From contig JABAKD010000007.1 in assembly GCA_012845835.1 (NCBI GenBank), forward strand, positions 6,736,222 through 6,800,221: DNA of 64,000 nucleotides. Reading direction: 5' to 3'. Shown here piece after piece: positions 46,205 to 57,858 of this stretch; position 1 is the stretch's first letter, and each line of letters starts with the position of its first letter. The position numbers were made by a program, and so were the translations under genes. The notes below the pieces were generated by a model. It had not been told where the DNA came from. It saw only the letters and a list, made by a program, of their open reading frames with translations, and did no database searches. This DNA is from Undaria pinnatifida (Eukaryota > Sar > Phaeophyceae > Laminariales > Alariaceae).

Positions 46205-47460
46205 CATGTCGCGGGTACGTTTTGTGCCGTTACAGAATATTTTTGCTGTTCCCGGTACCTTGCTGTTGCTTGCCCTTCGCTGCAGATATTGATTCTATCC
46301 AGAGATGGGTACCTTGGATGAAGATTCTGATACATGTTTCGCTTCACGGGTACGTTTTCTACTGTTACGTGTACCTTTCAATTGCTGAGAGTACCCTTTC
46401 TACTGGTACGGGCACCTATTTTACTTGGAAGTGTACCTTTTCTCTCGTTTCGATTAGCTTTCTGCAATTGCTAGTACTTTTTCAGTTGCGGATACGTAGG
46501 TTGTTTACTTTTTTTTATACCTTTTCTGCTTCTGATACCTACCAGTACGGGCACTTCGAAACTGGTAAGATTTCTGCTACTATAGCTGGTGGTTTTTCTG
46601 CTGTTTCGGGAGGTAGGTATTCTGCTGCAAAGTACCTAAGATGTGGAACGTCCTTAGTGGTGGCACCGTTTTTGCTCTCACATACCGGTACGCCCTTTCG
46701 GTCGTTTCGAGTACCTTTTCTGGATGCATATACAGCAGTTACGGGGGACTTCATAGAGATTTTCGGGTATGATTCATACACGGTTAAGCTTCTTTTCATG
46801 AGCGTTTTCTAGTATGTTGTCGTAACCTCTTCGTAAAGGGTTGTGGCTACCTGGAGTACCTTTTTTGCTATTTTGGGTGCCTTTTCTTCGAATACAAGAC
46901 CCTGGTAGCTACACTGAAGTTGCAAGGGGAGTCGCCGACCTATATCCTTAATGAGGACACACAACCCGTAACACGCGCGATCGGAGTATCACACACAGCT
47001 TGCAAAGATGAGTTTCGACAAATTATTCAATCTCACAGCTGGAGCGTATTTTTATTTTTATATTATATCCAGTTCCGGGTACCTTTTCACTCTATGACGG
47101 GTACCTTGTCTGAGGCTGTTGAAGGTTCATTTTTCTGCTATTACACGTCGTGTGGTTTCTGATATGTCCGGTCGTACCCTGTTCGGAAGCGCGTTTGCTC
47201 TATTTCGAGTACTTTTTCTGCAGACACGGTGACTGTATGCGTTTTTCTAGCCGCACAGTGAGTGTGTTTTCTGGTATGTCCAGCCGTCCAGTCGTACCCT
47301 TTTCAGAATAATCTTTTTTTATATTTGGAGTATCTTTTCAGTAGTTACGGCTATTACAAATACCAGGTACAGTATGTTTTTCTAGCGTTACAAGGGGTGC
47401 GCTTTCTCGTACGTTTGGAGCACCCCGTTCGTGCTAAGGGCCTGAACTACTCGTGTAACG
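46205..47460. repeat. Degenerate GTACCTTTTCT array
   Basis: Irregular copies of G(G)TACCTTTTCTNCTGTTTCG every 25-50 bp over about 1.2 kb. The array is interrupted by an R-family insertion at 46894-47068. Confidence 0.65.
46894..47068 (+). mobile_element. R-family copy with full head (copy 12)
   Basis: Starts GACCCTGGTAGCTACACTG and runs through CGCGCGATCGGAGTATCACA, the core, AGCTGGAGCG and an AT-rich tail. About 175 bp, close to the right end of 3595-4862. Confidence 0.85.
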
Positions 47461-47469
47461 ATAAAAACA

Positions 47470-48365
47470 TATAATCTGGTCGAAAGTAAGATCTAATTTT
47501 TGTATTCTTTGTGGTCTTAAAAACGAATAATACGCACCCAGATAATGTGATTCCGCCTTTACTTTCGTATGAAATTATATTGGGACGACAAAAACAAGAA
47601 GTCCCAACTCCTTTTTTTGCGTGAAAATCAAAGTAAATTTGGGAGTTGCCTAACTTGACGTGGCGTGCTCTCGGTGGGACGACACACCCGTGAGGCAATC
47701 TGGGGCGATTTTGGCTTCGTTGACGACCACGATCAAGGTGATGAAACGCGAAACCTCGAACGCGTGGTGCGATAAAGGTATCACTCTTCTTTGGCCGAAT
47801 GATGGGTCTCCTTTCAACCCACAATTGTCGTAATCCTTCTTATGCAATCTTAGTTGATCGTGTACCTACTACTGTACCTGGTAGGCCATGGGTTTGTTCA
47901 TCGGATTGCATTTTCAGCTTACTCAAAATCAGTTTTGGGTGGGGCACCGCTGCTCACATGATGAATAGCTTCAGAAAATAATAGGTTCACCTCCACCGTG
48001 GCGTGTGTGCTCGACAAGAGGCGACCGGAGCAGCAATAGCCGCGCTCACGCCTGCAGATAATATAGTAACTAGGGTAAGGTGGCCGCCCGCCGTAGGCGG
48101 CGGGACGGCCACCCGGAGATACGCCCGAAGAAGGTCAATCAATGAATTGAGGATGAGAAGTGCGGGAAATAGAGAGGAGGATGCAGGTTATGTCTATTAA
48201 AGGAGGAAGTGGCATCGATGATACATCCCCGCGACTTTGGGCATGACTGAATTGAAACGCGGTGGCCGTATCAGGGGCGATGAATGTGTAATCAGTATAA
48301 TTTTAGATGAAATGTCAATGGAAAGTACGCAGGATGGGTTACTGCAGCAAATGCCACGAGATTCA
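47470..48365. other. No gene supported
   Basis: Flank of the second LINE. A GC-rich inverted word (GGCCGCCCGCCG / CGGCGGGACGGCC) at 48081-48112 can form a hairpin. Confidence 0.35.
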
Positions 48366-48369
48366 CCTG

Positions 48370-49466
48370 TAGAAGCACAGGTGGTTGGCATGTCATCTAC
48401 TATTGTTTCGAAGTCGGCGGAAGGCCTTGCTAAAATGATGACAGTCATCGTGACTGTCTTCGAAGCAGCAGGCCTCACGGTATCGGAAAAGAAGACAGAG
48501 ACGATGCTGCTACGAACACCGGACCAGACAGCCCTCGCCCCACCGCTCGCGATCGAAGCATCAGGCCAGAGGTATAAACAGACGACCCAGTTTTTATACC
48601 TAGGCGGCATTATCCACGAAAGCGCTGACCTCTCGCTCGAAATCGAACGACGGATCCGTCTCATGCGGGCATGCCTCAAACGGTTTGGCCCGGAATTGTA
48701 TGACAGGACGACCGCCCCGCTTAGTCTGAAAGTCCGCATGCTGAAGGCCGAGGTCATTGAGACCCTGCTGTACGGGTGTGTGACGTGGACCCTCAATGCG
48801 GACCACTTCGCCAAGCTCCGATCAGCCCACCACGAAGTCCTTTTGCGAGTCATTGGCTTCCAGCGCCGATTACGCACCGACCACACCACCCTCTCGTACG
48901 CGAAGGTCCTCAGGATGACACGATGCGAGAGCATCGAAACGACCATCCGTAAACGGCGGCTCTTCTTTGCCGGGGCCCTGGTGCGACAACACAAGGGGCG
49001 ACTGCCCCGTCGGTTGATGTTCGGGACGATCGCTGGTGGGGAGAACCCGAAACCAGGCGGACAACTCAAGACTTGGCCTAGAGCCATAGCTGAGGACCTT
49101 AGGGTGTTCAAAGCCAACGAGGGATCAACGGAACACTCCCCCTTAGTTTTTGGAGTTGGGACCGCGCTGTGGCCCACTGCAGCCAAAAAGGTGGGCAAGT
49201 GGTACCGGGGGGTCCTCGAAGCAGCTGAACGGTTCATGGGCAGGTGGCACGAGGATGAGGCAAAGCTGAGTAGACAGCGCCGCGCATCCGCCGTGGGTGG
49301 TGTCGAAGGGAACGGGGGGAGGGGGGGCAGCAGGAGGGGTAGAAGGAACACCGCACAAGGGTATGGGGGCAGGGGGGGGGACAGGAGGAGTAGAAGGGAA
49401 ACCGCGGTAGATGAAAGTAGGAAGGAGACCGCAGACAGGGTAGCAAGGTACCAGGCCGACTAGTAG
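48370..49466 (+). mobile_element. LINE-2: 5'-truncated non-LTR RT, C-terminal part
   Basis: A single open frame (48237-49463) includes the RT part after the catalytic DD: VSKSAEGLAKMMTVIVTVFE, TVSEKKTETMLL, FLYLGGIIHESADLS, IETLLYGCVTWTL and LLRVIGFQRRLRTDH. It then runs into Gly/Arg-rich repeats and a stop. It differs clearly from LINE-1 in sequence. The unbroken frame over about 360 codons suggests a recent insertion. The catalytic YADD itself is missing, so truncation lies within the palm. The first ~45 codons of the frame have no RT match and are probably flank. Confidence 0.88.
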
Positions 49467-50330
49467 GTGGAACCTTTCTATCTATGCCACTCGTACCGCC
49501 AACTGCTGCGGCTGCTCGGAATGTGATGTCTTGGTACTTTGATTTTTCCGTGAATTTATTTTTTTCTTTCTTTCCCCTTCTTATCCTTATGAAGGGAGTC
49601 TTGCATGGTGGGTAGGTGACGAGCCTGTTTTATTTGGCCCTCCCAGTCTTCCTTCTTTTACTTGTTTCTTTTTTCCGGGGTATTTTTTTCCTTTCTTTCC
49701 CCCTTGCATGTCCATTTTGGCTCATGCTCGGGGTATGTTTCTATCTCCCGTGCTTTGGCTCCCCTTTTTATTTATTTATTTATTTATTTTGTCTTGGTTT
49801 CTTTCGTTGTTTCTCTCTTTTACAAGGTATTTTGGTTTAATGAGAAGAACACAAAGGGGGGAGGGGGGGAAACAGGAGGAGTAGAAGGAAAGCCGTCCAA
49901 GGGAATGGGGGCAGGGGGGGCAACAGGAGGAATAGAAGGGAGACCGCGGTGGACGAAGGCAGGAAGGAGATGGCAGACAGGGTAGCAAGGTACCAGGCCG
50001 ACTAGTAGGTACATAGCACTTTTCGTCTTTTTCTGGGGTATTTTTTTCCCCTTTGTTCCCTCCTTGCGTGTCCAGGTTTTTGGCTCGTGTTCGGATTATC
50101 TTATTTTGGTTTTACTTTAATTTATTTTATTTCATTTTATTGTGTTTCTTTTCCGAGCTTTGGCTCTCCTCTCCGGTTGGGTTGTTTCTTCGATTTCCCC
50201 TTCGTTTTGTTTGTTTCATTTTTTGTTTTATTTTTATCTTTGTTTTTATTTGTTTTCTTATTTTGTTTTTGTTTTTTGTTTTTGTTTTTGTTTTTGTTTA
50301 TTTCGTATTTCTCTCTTCCAATGTATTTCT
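49300..50330 (+). repeat. Tandem repeat of LINE-2 3' end, two ~540 bp units
   Basis: The segment AGGAGGAGTAGAAGG...AGGTACCAGGCCGACTAGTA (49330-49466) recurs at 49870-50008. Each copy is followed by a T-rich stretch containing GGGGTATTTTTTTCC and GCTTTGGCTC. The LINE-2 3' UTR may be built of such units, or a tandem copy arose after insertion. Confidence 0.75.
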
Positions 50331-50617
50331 GTTGCTGACGTATGTATGTTGTGCCTGTCGTACCCAGTACTAGGGCATGACATTGCGTTGTCGAATGCAT
50401 TACGATGCATTATCTCTGTGTCGTGGCTTGTGACCACAGAGCTGATCTTTCTAGGGTGAAGAATCAGTACGGACAATGGGTGTGCTGGATGTCGACGAGT
50501 AGAAAAACGGTTTAATGTGAAGAACACACACACACACACACTATAGTTGTTGTCTATGTCTTATAGGAACAGACGATAATAAATTATCGGCGTGAGGAGA
50601 GATTGAATTTGACAGCT

Positions 50618-51127
50618 TCATGGATATATGCCAGGAAGTAGCAATGGAAGAAAGACCCGAAATGAAATGTTGCAAAACTCACCTTTGAACAACTGAGCAC
50701 CGCAGTGTTCGCATGGTGAAGCAATATCAACGATGATGTTGGCAGCCCGTTGTGCGGTGTTGATGATTTCGTTCCGCGCATCCAGCGTAAATAAATGCTC
50801 TTTGTCCTTCGTTGTCTTCTGGACGAAGCGGGGGTAATTCCCAGAACTGAGATGTGGAGGTGAACACGTTAGGACTACGCACGTATGTTGATGTTGGACG
50901 GGCGCCCTCGCCGCTCCTTCCATCACGTGAATTTCTGCGACAATTGAGTGTTTCGTTCCTCCTCGCGCGTCGAAGTCGCCTTTGTTCGTTGCGTCGGTTC
51001 TGTTGAGCTTTCGAGTATTGTCGTGTTGACGGCATCGGAATGGGCAGTAGAGGTTTGGCGGGGTGCCGCGTATGATTGCGGCGGAAATGTAGATGCGTAG
51101 ATGCGTAGTGTAGATGCGGGTAAACAT
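50618..51127 (-). CDS. Doubtful minus-strand frame with C-x2-C motif
   Basis: A frame of 169 codons includes SPCEHCGAQLFKG just before an AAAG|GTGAGT donor at about 50679. CEHCGA recalls the zinc-ribbon near the N-terminus of Helitron proteins, but nothing else of that family was found. A parallel frame (50727-51395) is Arg-rich. Treat as unproven. Confidence 0.2.
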   Translation of the reverse strand: MFTRIYTTHLRIYISAAIIRGTPPNLYCPFRCRQHDNTRKLNRTDATNKGDFDARGGTKHSIVAEIHVMEGAARAPVQHQHTCVVLTCSPPHLSSGNYPRFVQKTTKDKEHLFTLDARNEIINTAQRAANIIVDIASPCEHCGAQLFKGEFCNISFRVFLPLLLPGIYP

Positions 51128-51579
51128 AATATGCGGCGGAATTTTGATTGGCGAGGTTGTCTGCAGAAAATCCGCATATTCGCTCGTATGCGGCAGCGGG
51201 CATGGGGCATCTCAATGCTGTAATCTGCAGTGGGCATGGCCAATCGTAACTACTTGACATGTTGTGACGACGTTTGATGAATGCATAAATAGGGTGGCGG
51301 TGTTTGTGTTGTGTAATGTCACGTCCATGCGCGTCGAAGCATGCACAACGAGTACAGAGATACAGAGTGGTGCCGAGGATGTTGGGCAGCACCACAGCGG
51401 CTGAGGTCTACTCATTTGAAGGTGTTCATGTCGGTGGCATATAACGAGCAACGCGTCATTGCATTCGTAGGTGCCATAAAGTGCACGTGATGAATGCACT
51501 TGCGTGGTTTCAAGTCGTGAAATGGACTATTGGGCGAGAGAGGCCAACAAATATCAAAAAATGATTTTTTTTAACCTCG

Positions 51580-51742
51580 CATGAACCGGATGCATTCATT
51601 AATCAAGATGTGGGAGCCATTAGCTGAATCGTGATATTATATATATATATATATAATATGTGGGAGCCATGAACCGGATGCATTCATTAATCAAGATGTG
51701 GGAGCCATTAGCTGAATCGTGATATTATATATATATATAATA
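51580..51742. repeat. Tandem duplication, 88 bp unit
   Basis: CATGAACCGGATGCATTCAT through GTGATATTATATATAT occurs at 51580 and 51668, each ending in a TA run. It abuts the foldback element. Confidence 0.92.
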
Positions 51743-53115
51743 GAGTAATGGCCGAAATCGGGTACACCCGATCGACCGATAGCCGTTATCGGGTACCCCT
51801 TGAACACACAGTCCCACAACGACTCGGGACAACATCTCATTGGTCGAAACCACACCGCAGCCGCACGTCCATCGGGTGCACCCGATTATGGCTGAACAAG
51901 TCCTCGAAATGTACCCGACTCGCATACACGCCACCCGATTATGGCCGGACTACTCGACCACCAGCCCACACGCACACACGCACGCGCAGCGGGCGCGAAA
52001 CCGCGTCATGTCACGAGGCGGGGCATTGTTTGTTCTTTCGTCTCGGAGCTCTTTTTCCGGAGCCCTTTTTTGTGGACCATGAAGTCGCAGTTAGCACCCC
52101 CCTCCACACGCACGCACACAAGCGCATCTATGCAGACGGAATAAATCGGGCTTGGACGAAGTTTTTTCGGGTCCACGGCATCGCTCTTCACTGCACCTAT
52201 ATGAAGTATACATTGACAGCACCCGGAATACGATCCTGTGTCCGTTCCGCACCCCAAATATTTTTCCCGTGTTGGACGGCGACCAGGGACGGCGCTACGA
52301 GGAACACCAACGACAGCCGAGTACACACAAAATTGGCAACACAACGCAACATGTGCACGAATATACATGAGACTCCACTCATAACATGAAGCACTGCTGT
52401 GTACAGGACTGCTGGATTTTGGCCATTGCAAAACTAATTCCCATGCAAGAGAGGTACAATCACGACCCACAGAGCTTTTCCTGAGAACGGCGTCCCTGCA
52501 GGGCACCTGTTAGCGAGACCTAGGAAATCATTTGACTCAAATCGATCAAATCAGTTCTCGGGGTGTGATGTGACAGGTGGCGGCAGTACATTTCTCGGGC
52601 CCGCCACGCCACGAACATATCTCCCTGTGCCATTTAGAAAGGAGCATCTGAATCCTTAGCCCTTCAGGTGCCGTGTCCGTGCCCAAGTAGTCTGTGGTCT
52701 ACGTCTAAACCGTCTGCATAGATGCGCTTCTGTGCGTGCGTGTGGAGGGGTGCTAACTGCGACTTCATGGTCCACAAAAAAGAGCTCCGGAAAAAGAGCT
52801 CCGAAACGAAAGAACAAACAATGCCGCGCCTCGTGACGTGGCGCGAGTTTGCGCCCGCTGCGCGTGCGTGTGTGCGTGTGGGCTGGTGGTCGAGTAGTCC
52901 GGCCATAATCGGGTGGCTTGTATTCGAGTCGGGTACATTTCGAGGACTTGTTCAGCCATAATCGGGTGCACCCGATGGACATGCGGCTGCGTTCGGATGC
53001 GGTGTGGTTTCGACCAATGAGATGTTGTCCTGAGTCGTTGTGGGACTGTGTGTTCAAGGGGTACCCGATAACGGCTATCGGTCGATCGGGTGTACCCGAT
53101 TTCGGCCATTGCTCT
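51742..53115. mobile_element. Foldback element with ~400 bp inverted arms
   Basis: Arm 1 (51742-52139) and arm 2 (52710-53115) are inverted copies with few mismatches and one ~9 bp indel near 52990. The tips read AGAGYAATGGCCGAAATCGG. The arms hold several palindromes of the type ATCGGGTRCACCCGAT. The 570 bp spacer shows no transposase. Plus and minus frames in the arms mirror each other and are not genes. Likely a non-autonomous DNA element. No clear target-site duplication was seen; the left side is a TA run. Confidence 0.88.
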
Positions 53116-53342
53116 TTTTCCGGCCCGCACATACTTCGTCTTCGAGCCTCTTCCTCGGCCCTCCTAGGACCTATCAAATAATACACGGGGGACACAAAGT
53201 CGACAGCAACAGCCCATTGGAGATCAATGTCGAACTCATTTGTGATGCGGAGCACCTGCTTCAAAGTCAGTTTAGTTTGGGACCTTGGAAGGCGCGTAGG
53301 TGTTCAAAAGTAGTCTGTCGTTTGCCAGGTAGGTATCCATAT

Positions 53343-54118
53343 TCTTCCGGGATATTATAAAAATAAAAATGCACTCCAGCTGTGAGATCGAATATGTTGT
53401 CGAAACATCTCTGCAAGCTGTGTGTGATACTCCGATCGCGCGTATTACGGGTTGTGTGTCCTCATTAAGGATATAGGTCGGCGACTCCCCTAGCAACTAC
53501 AGTGTAGCTATCAGGGTCAACAGGGTGATGTTAGGCAGTCTGTGCGTGCAAACTATAAAAAACCCCGTTTCTGAGGGGGACAAAATCTGACAGCTGTGAA
53601 AGGAATTCATCAGTTTATCAAGTGAATCATGAAAGTCGAATATCCGGTGAGGGGAAGGCGGAGTTTTTAAGGACGTGGGGGCCTGATTTTGATCAAAAGG
53701 GGGGCGGGAGGGGGGGAGGAGGGGGAGGGGACGGGTGGGGCGGGTCAATTTGTGCGTGGCAACTATAAATATTTCTTGTGGGGGAGGGGGGGGGAATGTG
53801 GCGGGGGGGGCCGGGGGCGGGGGGGGAGGGCTTTAGGTCGCATAGATGTAGGGGTTTGCTGTACACGACGTGGTGCTAGGTCTAGGCGATGGTGCCGGTG
53901 GTGGGGAAGGAGGGGGCGTCGAGGGCGGGGGTGGGTGCGAATTGCAGCAGCGGCATGGACGGCTCTGAAACGATAACGAGGCGATATCCAGGGCGTGGAA
54001 GTGTTTATTACTCTGGCGGATTTCGATAGAGTACGTGGGGCGTTTACGCAAGAGCAAGCGAGGGAAAAAAAAAAGAAAGGCGGGGGGGGGGAGTCAAGAG
54101 GTTTAGGTCACATATAAT
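53343..54118 (-). mobile_element. R-family element, long inverted copy with poly-G modules
   Basis: Read on the minus strand it follows 3860-4862: GTGACCTAAACCTC, poly-C, ATCGAAATCCGCCA, CTAGACCTAGCACCA, TTTTGATCAAA, the AGTCGCCGACC head, the core and an AT-rich tail at 53343-53375. The poly-C blocks are at the same places but of different length. Confidence 0.85.
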
Positions 54119-54329
54119 ATAAGTCTATCTTGTCGTCGTCTTCGTGCTTCTACTTCGATCCTTCTTTCGCGGATATCTTCTGTGACAGACGCATCTATCT
54201 TAAATCGCATGGAGATTTTCAACACGTTCTAGGCCCGTGTGGGAGGAGATTTGAGCGGAGTGAGGAGTATACTGGGACCACAAAACACAAGCGAAACACG
54301 ATGTAGTGCCCCATCCGGAAGTCGTTGTG

Positions 54330-55200
54330 ATTATTGAGTCGCCACGAGGTAGGCATATCTTCTGGCCTCTTCATCGGATATAGTCGGGCATCTTTTTCTC
54401 CAACGGTCTCTTCTTCGATTGTGTTCCATCACACGACGAACGTATTAGATGGCCGTACGATGCACAGCTGTGATTCGAGCGGAGTCAGGAATCGCATGCA
54501 ACGGAGCTTGGCGAGAGTAAGGGTGGAAGTGAGGGTGTTACAAGAACGCCGATAGGAAAAAAAGGAGAATAAATGACAAAAAAGGGGACCAAGTACGATT
54601 GACAGTGCACCGGAAAACCAACTATTAATAAGCGCAATAATAGACTTCCTAAGAACGAGGCACTGGTGCTGAGGTGGGGGAAATCAACACGGCAAAACGG
54701 TGGTATTGGTACTACCACAGTACCTCTCGTTGGTAGCCTGCAGACCCTGACCGGCTGTAATTGTCTGTTTCGGAGGCGCGAGGGACATACTGCTGTGCAC
54801 AAGCCTCGGAGGCCACGGGTAGTGCACTGCTGTACGAGCCGCGACCAACCCACGAGCCTGGGCGAACGTCGTTGGAAGGGGACATCCAACGTCGTTGGGC
54901 GGACCTCTTGGGGAGGGCATCGCGTCGACGAAGTTTTCCCGTTGGATTGGACTTTCCGCAGGGGGAGGCAACTCGGCGCGACGATCCTGAACGTCAGGGA
55001 GGGGTTACTCTACGAGGACCTCAGAAAAGGACATCCCGCATGGGGAGAAAAAGGGACAAGATATCGTGCTCCGTACCTAACGTACCTAACACTTCGGTAA
55101 GGTATCCAGGCCCGTACCTGACCCACCTTAGCATCGGGTACCTGGTACGTACCCGGGTATTTTACCCGGGTATACCTAGTCTAAGTACGCACCTTACCTA
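54330..55200. other. No gene supported; GTACC-rich end
   Basis: Overlapping frames at 54666-55100 and 54761-55201 (plus) and 54684-54971 (minus) have fairly normal composition but no recognised domain or splice support. 55060-55195 is dense in GTACC/GGTAC words, including the palindrome TACCCGGGTATTTTACCCGG. Confidence 0.35.
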
Positions 55201-56265
55201 GCATACCCTTGAAATATGGCATGGGAAACCATTTTCAACTTGGCGCCAATTCCAAATTGGCATCTAATTTCGTCCCGACATTGCTTTTTTCATGACAATG
55301 ACCGTCTCGAAGCGTTTGGCCTGTCATAGCTACTACTACTGCTGTGGGTCGTTGATTTTCGATGTTGGATATCTCGGTCAAAATCATTTAGGTTGACGGA
55401 CGGCTCCAACGCCCCTCGCCCTTCCGTATTCGTTCCCTGCCTGGCGGTGAACGCGTACTACTGGGGGTTAGGCACAAATGCGGGAATTGGCGACGCTTAG
55501 ACTATGGATTTTAGACTCCTCGGCAGATGTTTATCCGAGAACGGGTCAACGCGCGGCGTGCTAGTAGTCAATGAAACGGCAGCAATCTACAATTTTAATT
55601 TTGTCTTGGCAATATGTCGCGCGCGCCAGCAAACAAACGATAATACAGCATGTAGACAATATAATCTACAACTGTATGTAGGGACATTCTTGTGGTTCGG
55701 CATATCGGAGATAATTCTTCTTTCGTTTCGTCTAGAAGCGAAGCGGGTTCTCAATAATATTTTATAATAATAATAATACTCTTTTCGGTACGTTTGCAAT
55801 CTATTTTTGCTAACTTTTTTTCGACGGCGCATTAAACAACGTGTGTTTCGCCTATTATTCTTGCTTCCTTTGTTGTATATTTTAGACTAGACTAGACTAT
55901 ATTATGAACTTTTTTTTCTGTCAAATTATGACATGTTTGTATTATACTCTTGGCATTATGGTACCTTGAAGTTCAATGTCGAATGTCCAACTACGACATA
56001 TTTCGTCGAAGTGCTTGCTGCCCTTCCTTAGTTGAAGTATAGGCGCCTGCATCGGTGTCTCCCCCCGAGCTGTGACACATTTTGTCAGCACGGATACCTT
56101 GCATCTTGCTAACCAAATAGTCGGCACTGATACCTCGCATCTTGCACGCGGATGCCTTGTAGATACGTGTATTATGTAGCCATCTTAAGCATCCGTGTAA
56201 ATACAATAAATAATGTCGACGGTCATCTAGGTAAGTGCGGATGCACAGTCATGACTCATATCCAG
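55200..56265. other. No feature seen
   Basis: AT-richer sequence with an AATAAT run at 55755-55785. No supported frame. Confidence 0.4.
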
Positions 56266-56270
56266 ATATC

Positions 56271-56385
56271 TACAGTAGTATTTTGTTTTTCTACACGTCT
56301 TAGCGTGATGTTATATATATCAACATCACGCTAATTTAATATCAACATCACGCTATGACGTGTAGAAAAACAAAATACTACTGTA
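56271..56385. repeat. Nested perfect hairpin
   Basis: TACAGTAGTATTTTG...TCTACACGTC at 56271-56310 is complementary to 56358-56385, and inside it TAGCGTGATGTT pairs with AACATCACGCTA. A third AACATCACGCTA copy is present at 56343-56355. About 115 bp; possibly a small foldback element. Confidence 0.88.
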
Positions 56386-57002
56386 ACTCCCTATATTCAT
56401 GAAACTGTTGTTTTTGTCGTTTCCTGGTACAATTATAACCCACAGTCTCCCTGCCATTCAGCTACTACAACATGACAACATGTTATCGTTTCCCTAAGCT
56501 TGAACGAGTAAATGAAAATTACGGTATAATATTAACCCAAACCCTAAGATAGCAGCATGCTAGTCCCTGAGGGGCACTCGGAAAATCAAGAATCAAAACG
56601 CAGGGAGGTACCCCACAATAAAACTTTTCAAAACCTAACATCCACAATGATTTTCTGAAACCAAAATTATCCGTAACCCTATCCGTAACCCTAAAAAAAT
56701 ATGCAAAGTCCAACGATCTAAATATAAAGTCGGAAGAACAAAATCCAACGCCGAGAAACAGATCCAGAAGCAGGAAACTCCAACATCAATAATCAGCTAC
56801 CTTAGTTAGAGACGTCAATCTACGGTTGGCTTTCAAATGGCCATCAGCTCGCATAATACGATCGAAAGTCGTGTACTAGCACGGTAGTCCCAAACTCACT
56901 ACACAGTACGCCCATATTAGCGGTGAACTGCCACCAGGCTGGGTAAGCATCAAAACTCAATCAAATACTAAAACCTTACGCCATAGTCTCGAGGTATATT
57001 AA

Positions 57003-57140
57003 AAAAAGATGCAAACACCCCAGATGTGAGATGGAAGATTTCGTCGAAATTCGTCTTTGCAAGCTGTGCTTGATGCTCTGATCGCGCGTATTATTGGGTG
57101 TGTGTCCTTGTCAAGGACGTAAGTCGTCGACTCCAACACC
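57003..57140 (-). mobile_element. R-family copy (copy 14)
   Basis: Minus-strand head, core (CACAGCTTGCAAAGACGAAT), stem-loop and T/A-rich tail. Confidence 0.8.
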
Positions 57141-57540
57141 ATACTGGAAAAAAGAGAATCATTCCCCAAATTCCATCAATATCGATGATACTGCAATGGG
57201 GAAGTAATACATACTCTATACTTCGAAGTATAGGCTATATTAATATTCCGGCAAAAAGGCATATTTCCGGTTCTGTGATACTCGAAATTCCAAACCACCC
57301 AAATCCAAAACATGCCAAGATATCGTCATAATAACAGTCATTGAAAACACACACAACAAAGCATGAAAGTAGAAATTCACCTTAGGTACGACTCTCCCAC
57401 TGCGACCCCCCCCCAATCCTCGAATCCTAGCATGTTCTTCCTGTTTGGGACGCACTCACGTCTATTTCCTAATGGCAGCTGAACAATTACTGGCAACCTA
57501 TCAAGCTGCTCCTTCCTATTGATCTCGCGTCGTCCGCTAA

Positions 57541-57858
57541 ATGGAAAGCAACATTTCGCAAGTCGCATTTGTCGAATCTCAAGCCGTCCAACAGCGGAAG
57601 AAACGGTATAATACACCTGAGGCCACATTCACGATATCGCGCATCGCCCTCACCACTGACATACTTCGAGCTTCCTCCCCGCGGGGGAATCCAACGCCGT
57701 CGTTATTAGCGGACATGTTACGTACACCGACACCAAGACGAGATTCTCCCGTCAAAGCAGCATCACATAAAATCCTAGAAAACGGTGTACGGGCATACCC
57801 CGTCGACTCGCAAAATCCTCGTGGGTCGACACATGGCGTTGAGTTTCCGCAGAATTGA
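57541..57858 (+). CDS. Hypothetical short frame, 105 codons
   Basis: Open from ATG at 57541 to TGA at 57856-57858. Composition is not repeat-like, with two SP/TP-rich stretches (SSPRGNPTPSLL, RTPTPRRDSPV). No family recognised, no splice support, and an antisense frame of similar length exists. Low confidence. Confidence 0.2.
   Translation: MESNISQVAFVESQAVQQRKKRYNTPEATFTISRIALTTDILRASSPRGNPTPSLLADMLRTPTPRRDSPVKAASHKILENGVRAYPVDSQNPRGSTHGVEFPQN

Noticed and set aside
48197-49351. Minus-strand frame of 384 codons
   Set aside because: Shadow of the LINE-2 reverse transcriptase, which has clear motifs on the plus strand.
51748-52506. Long frames in the arms of the foldback element
   Set aside because: The same frames appear mirrored in the other arm, as expected from an inverted repeat; no domain recognised.
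54666-55201. Two overlapping plus-strand frames of about 145 codons
   Set aside because: No domain, no splice support, and an antisense frame equally long; left as unannotated.
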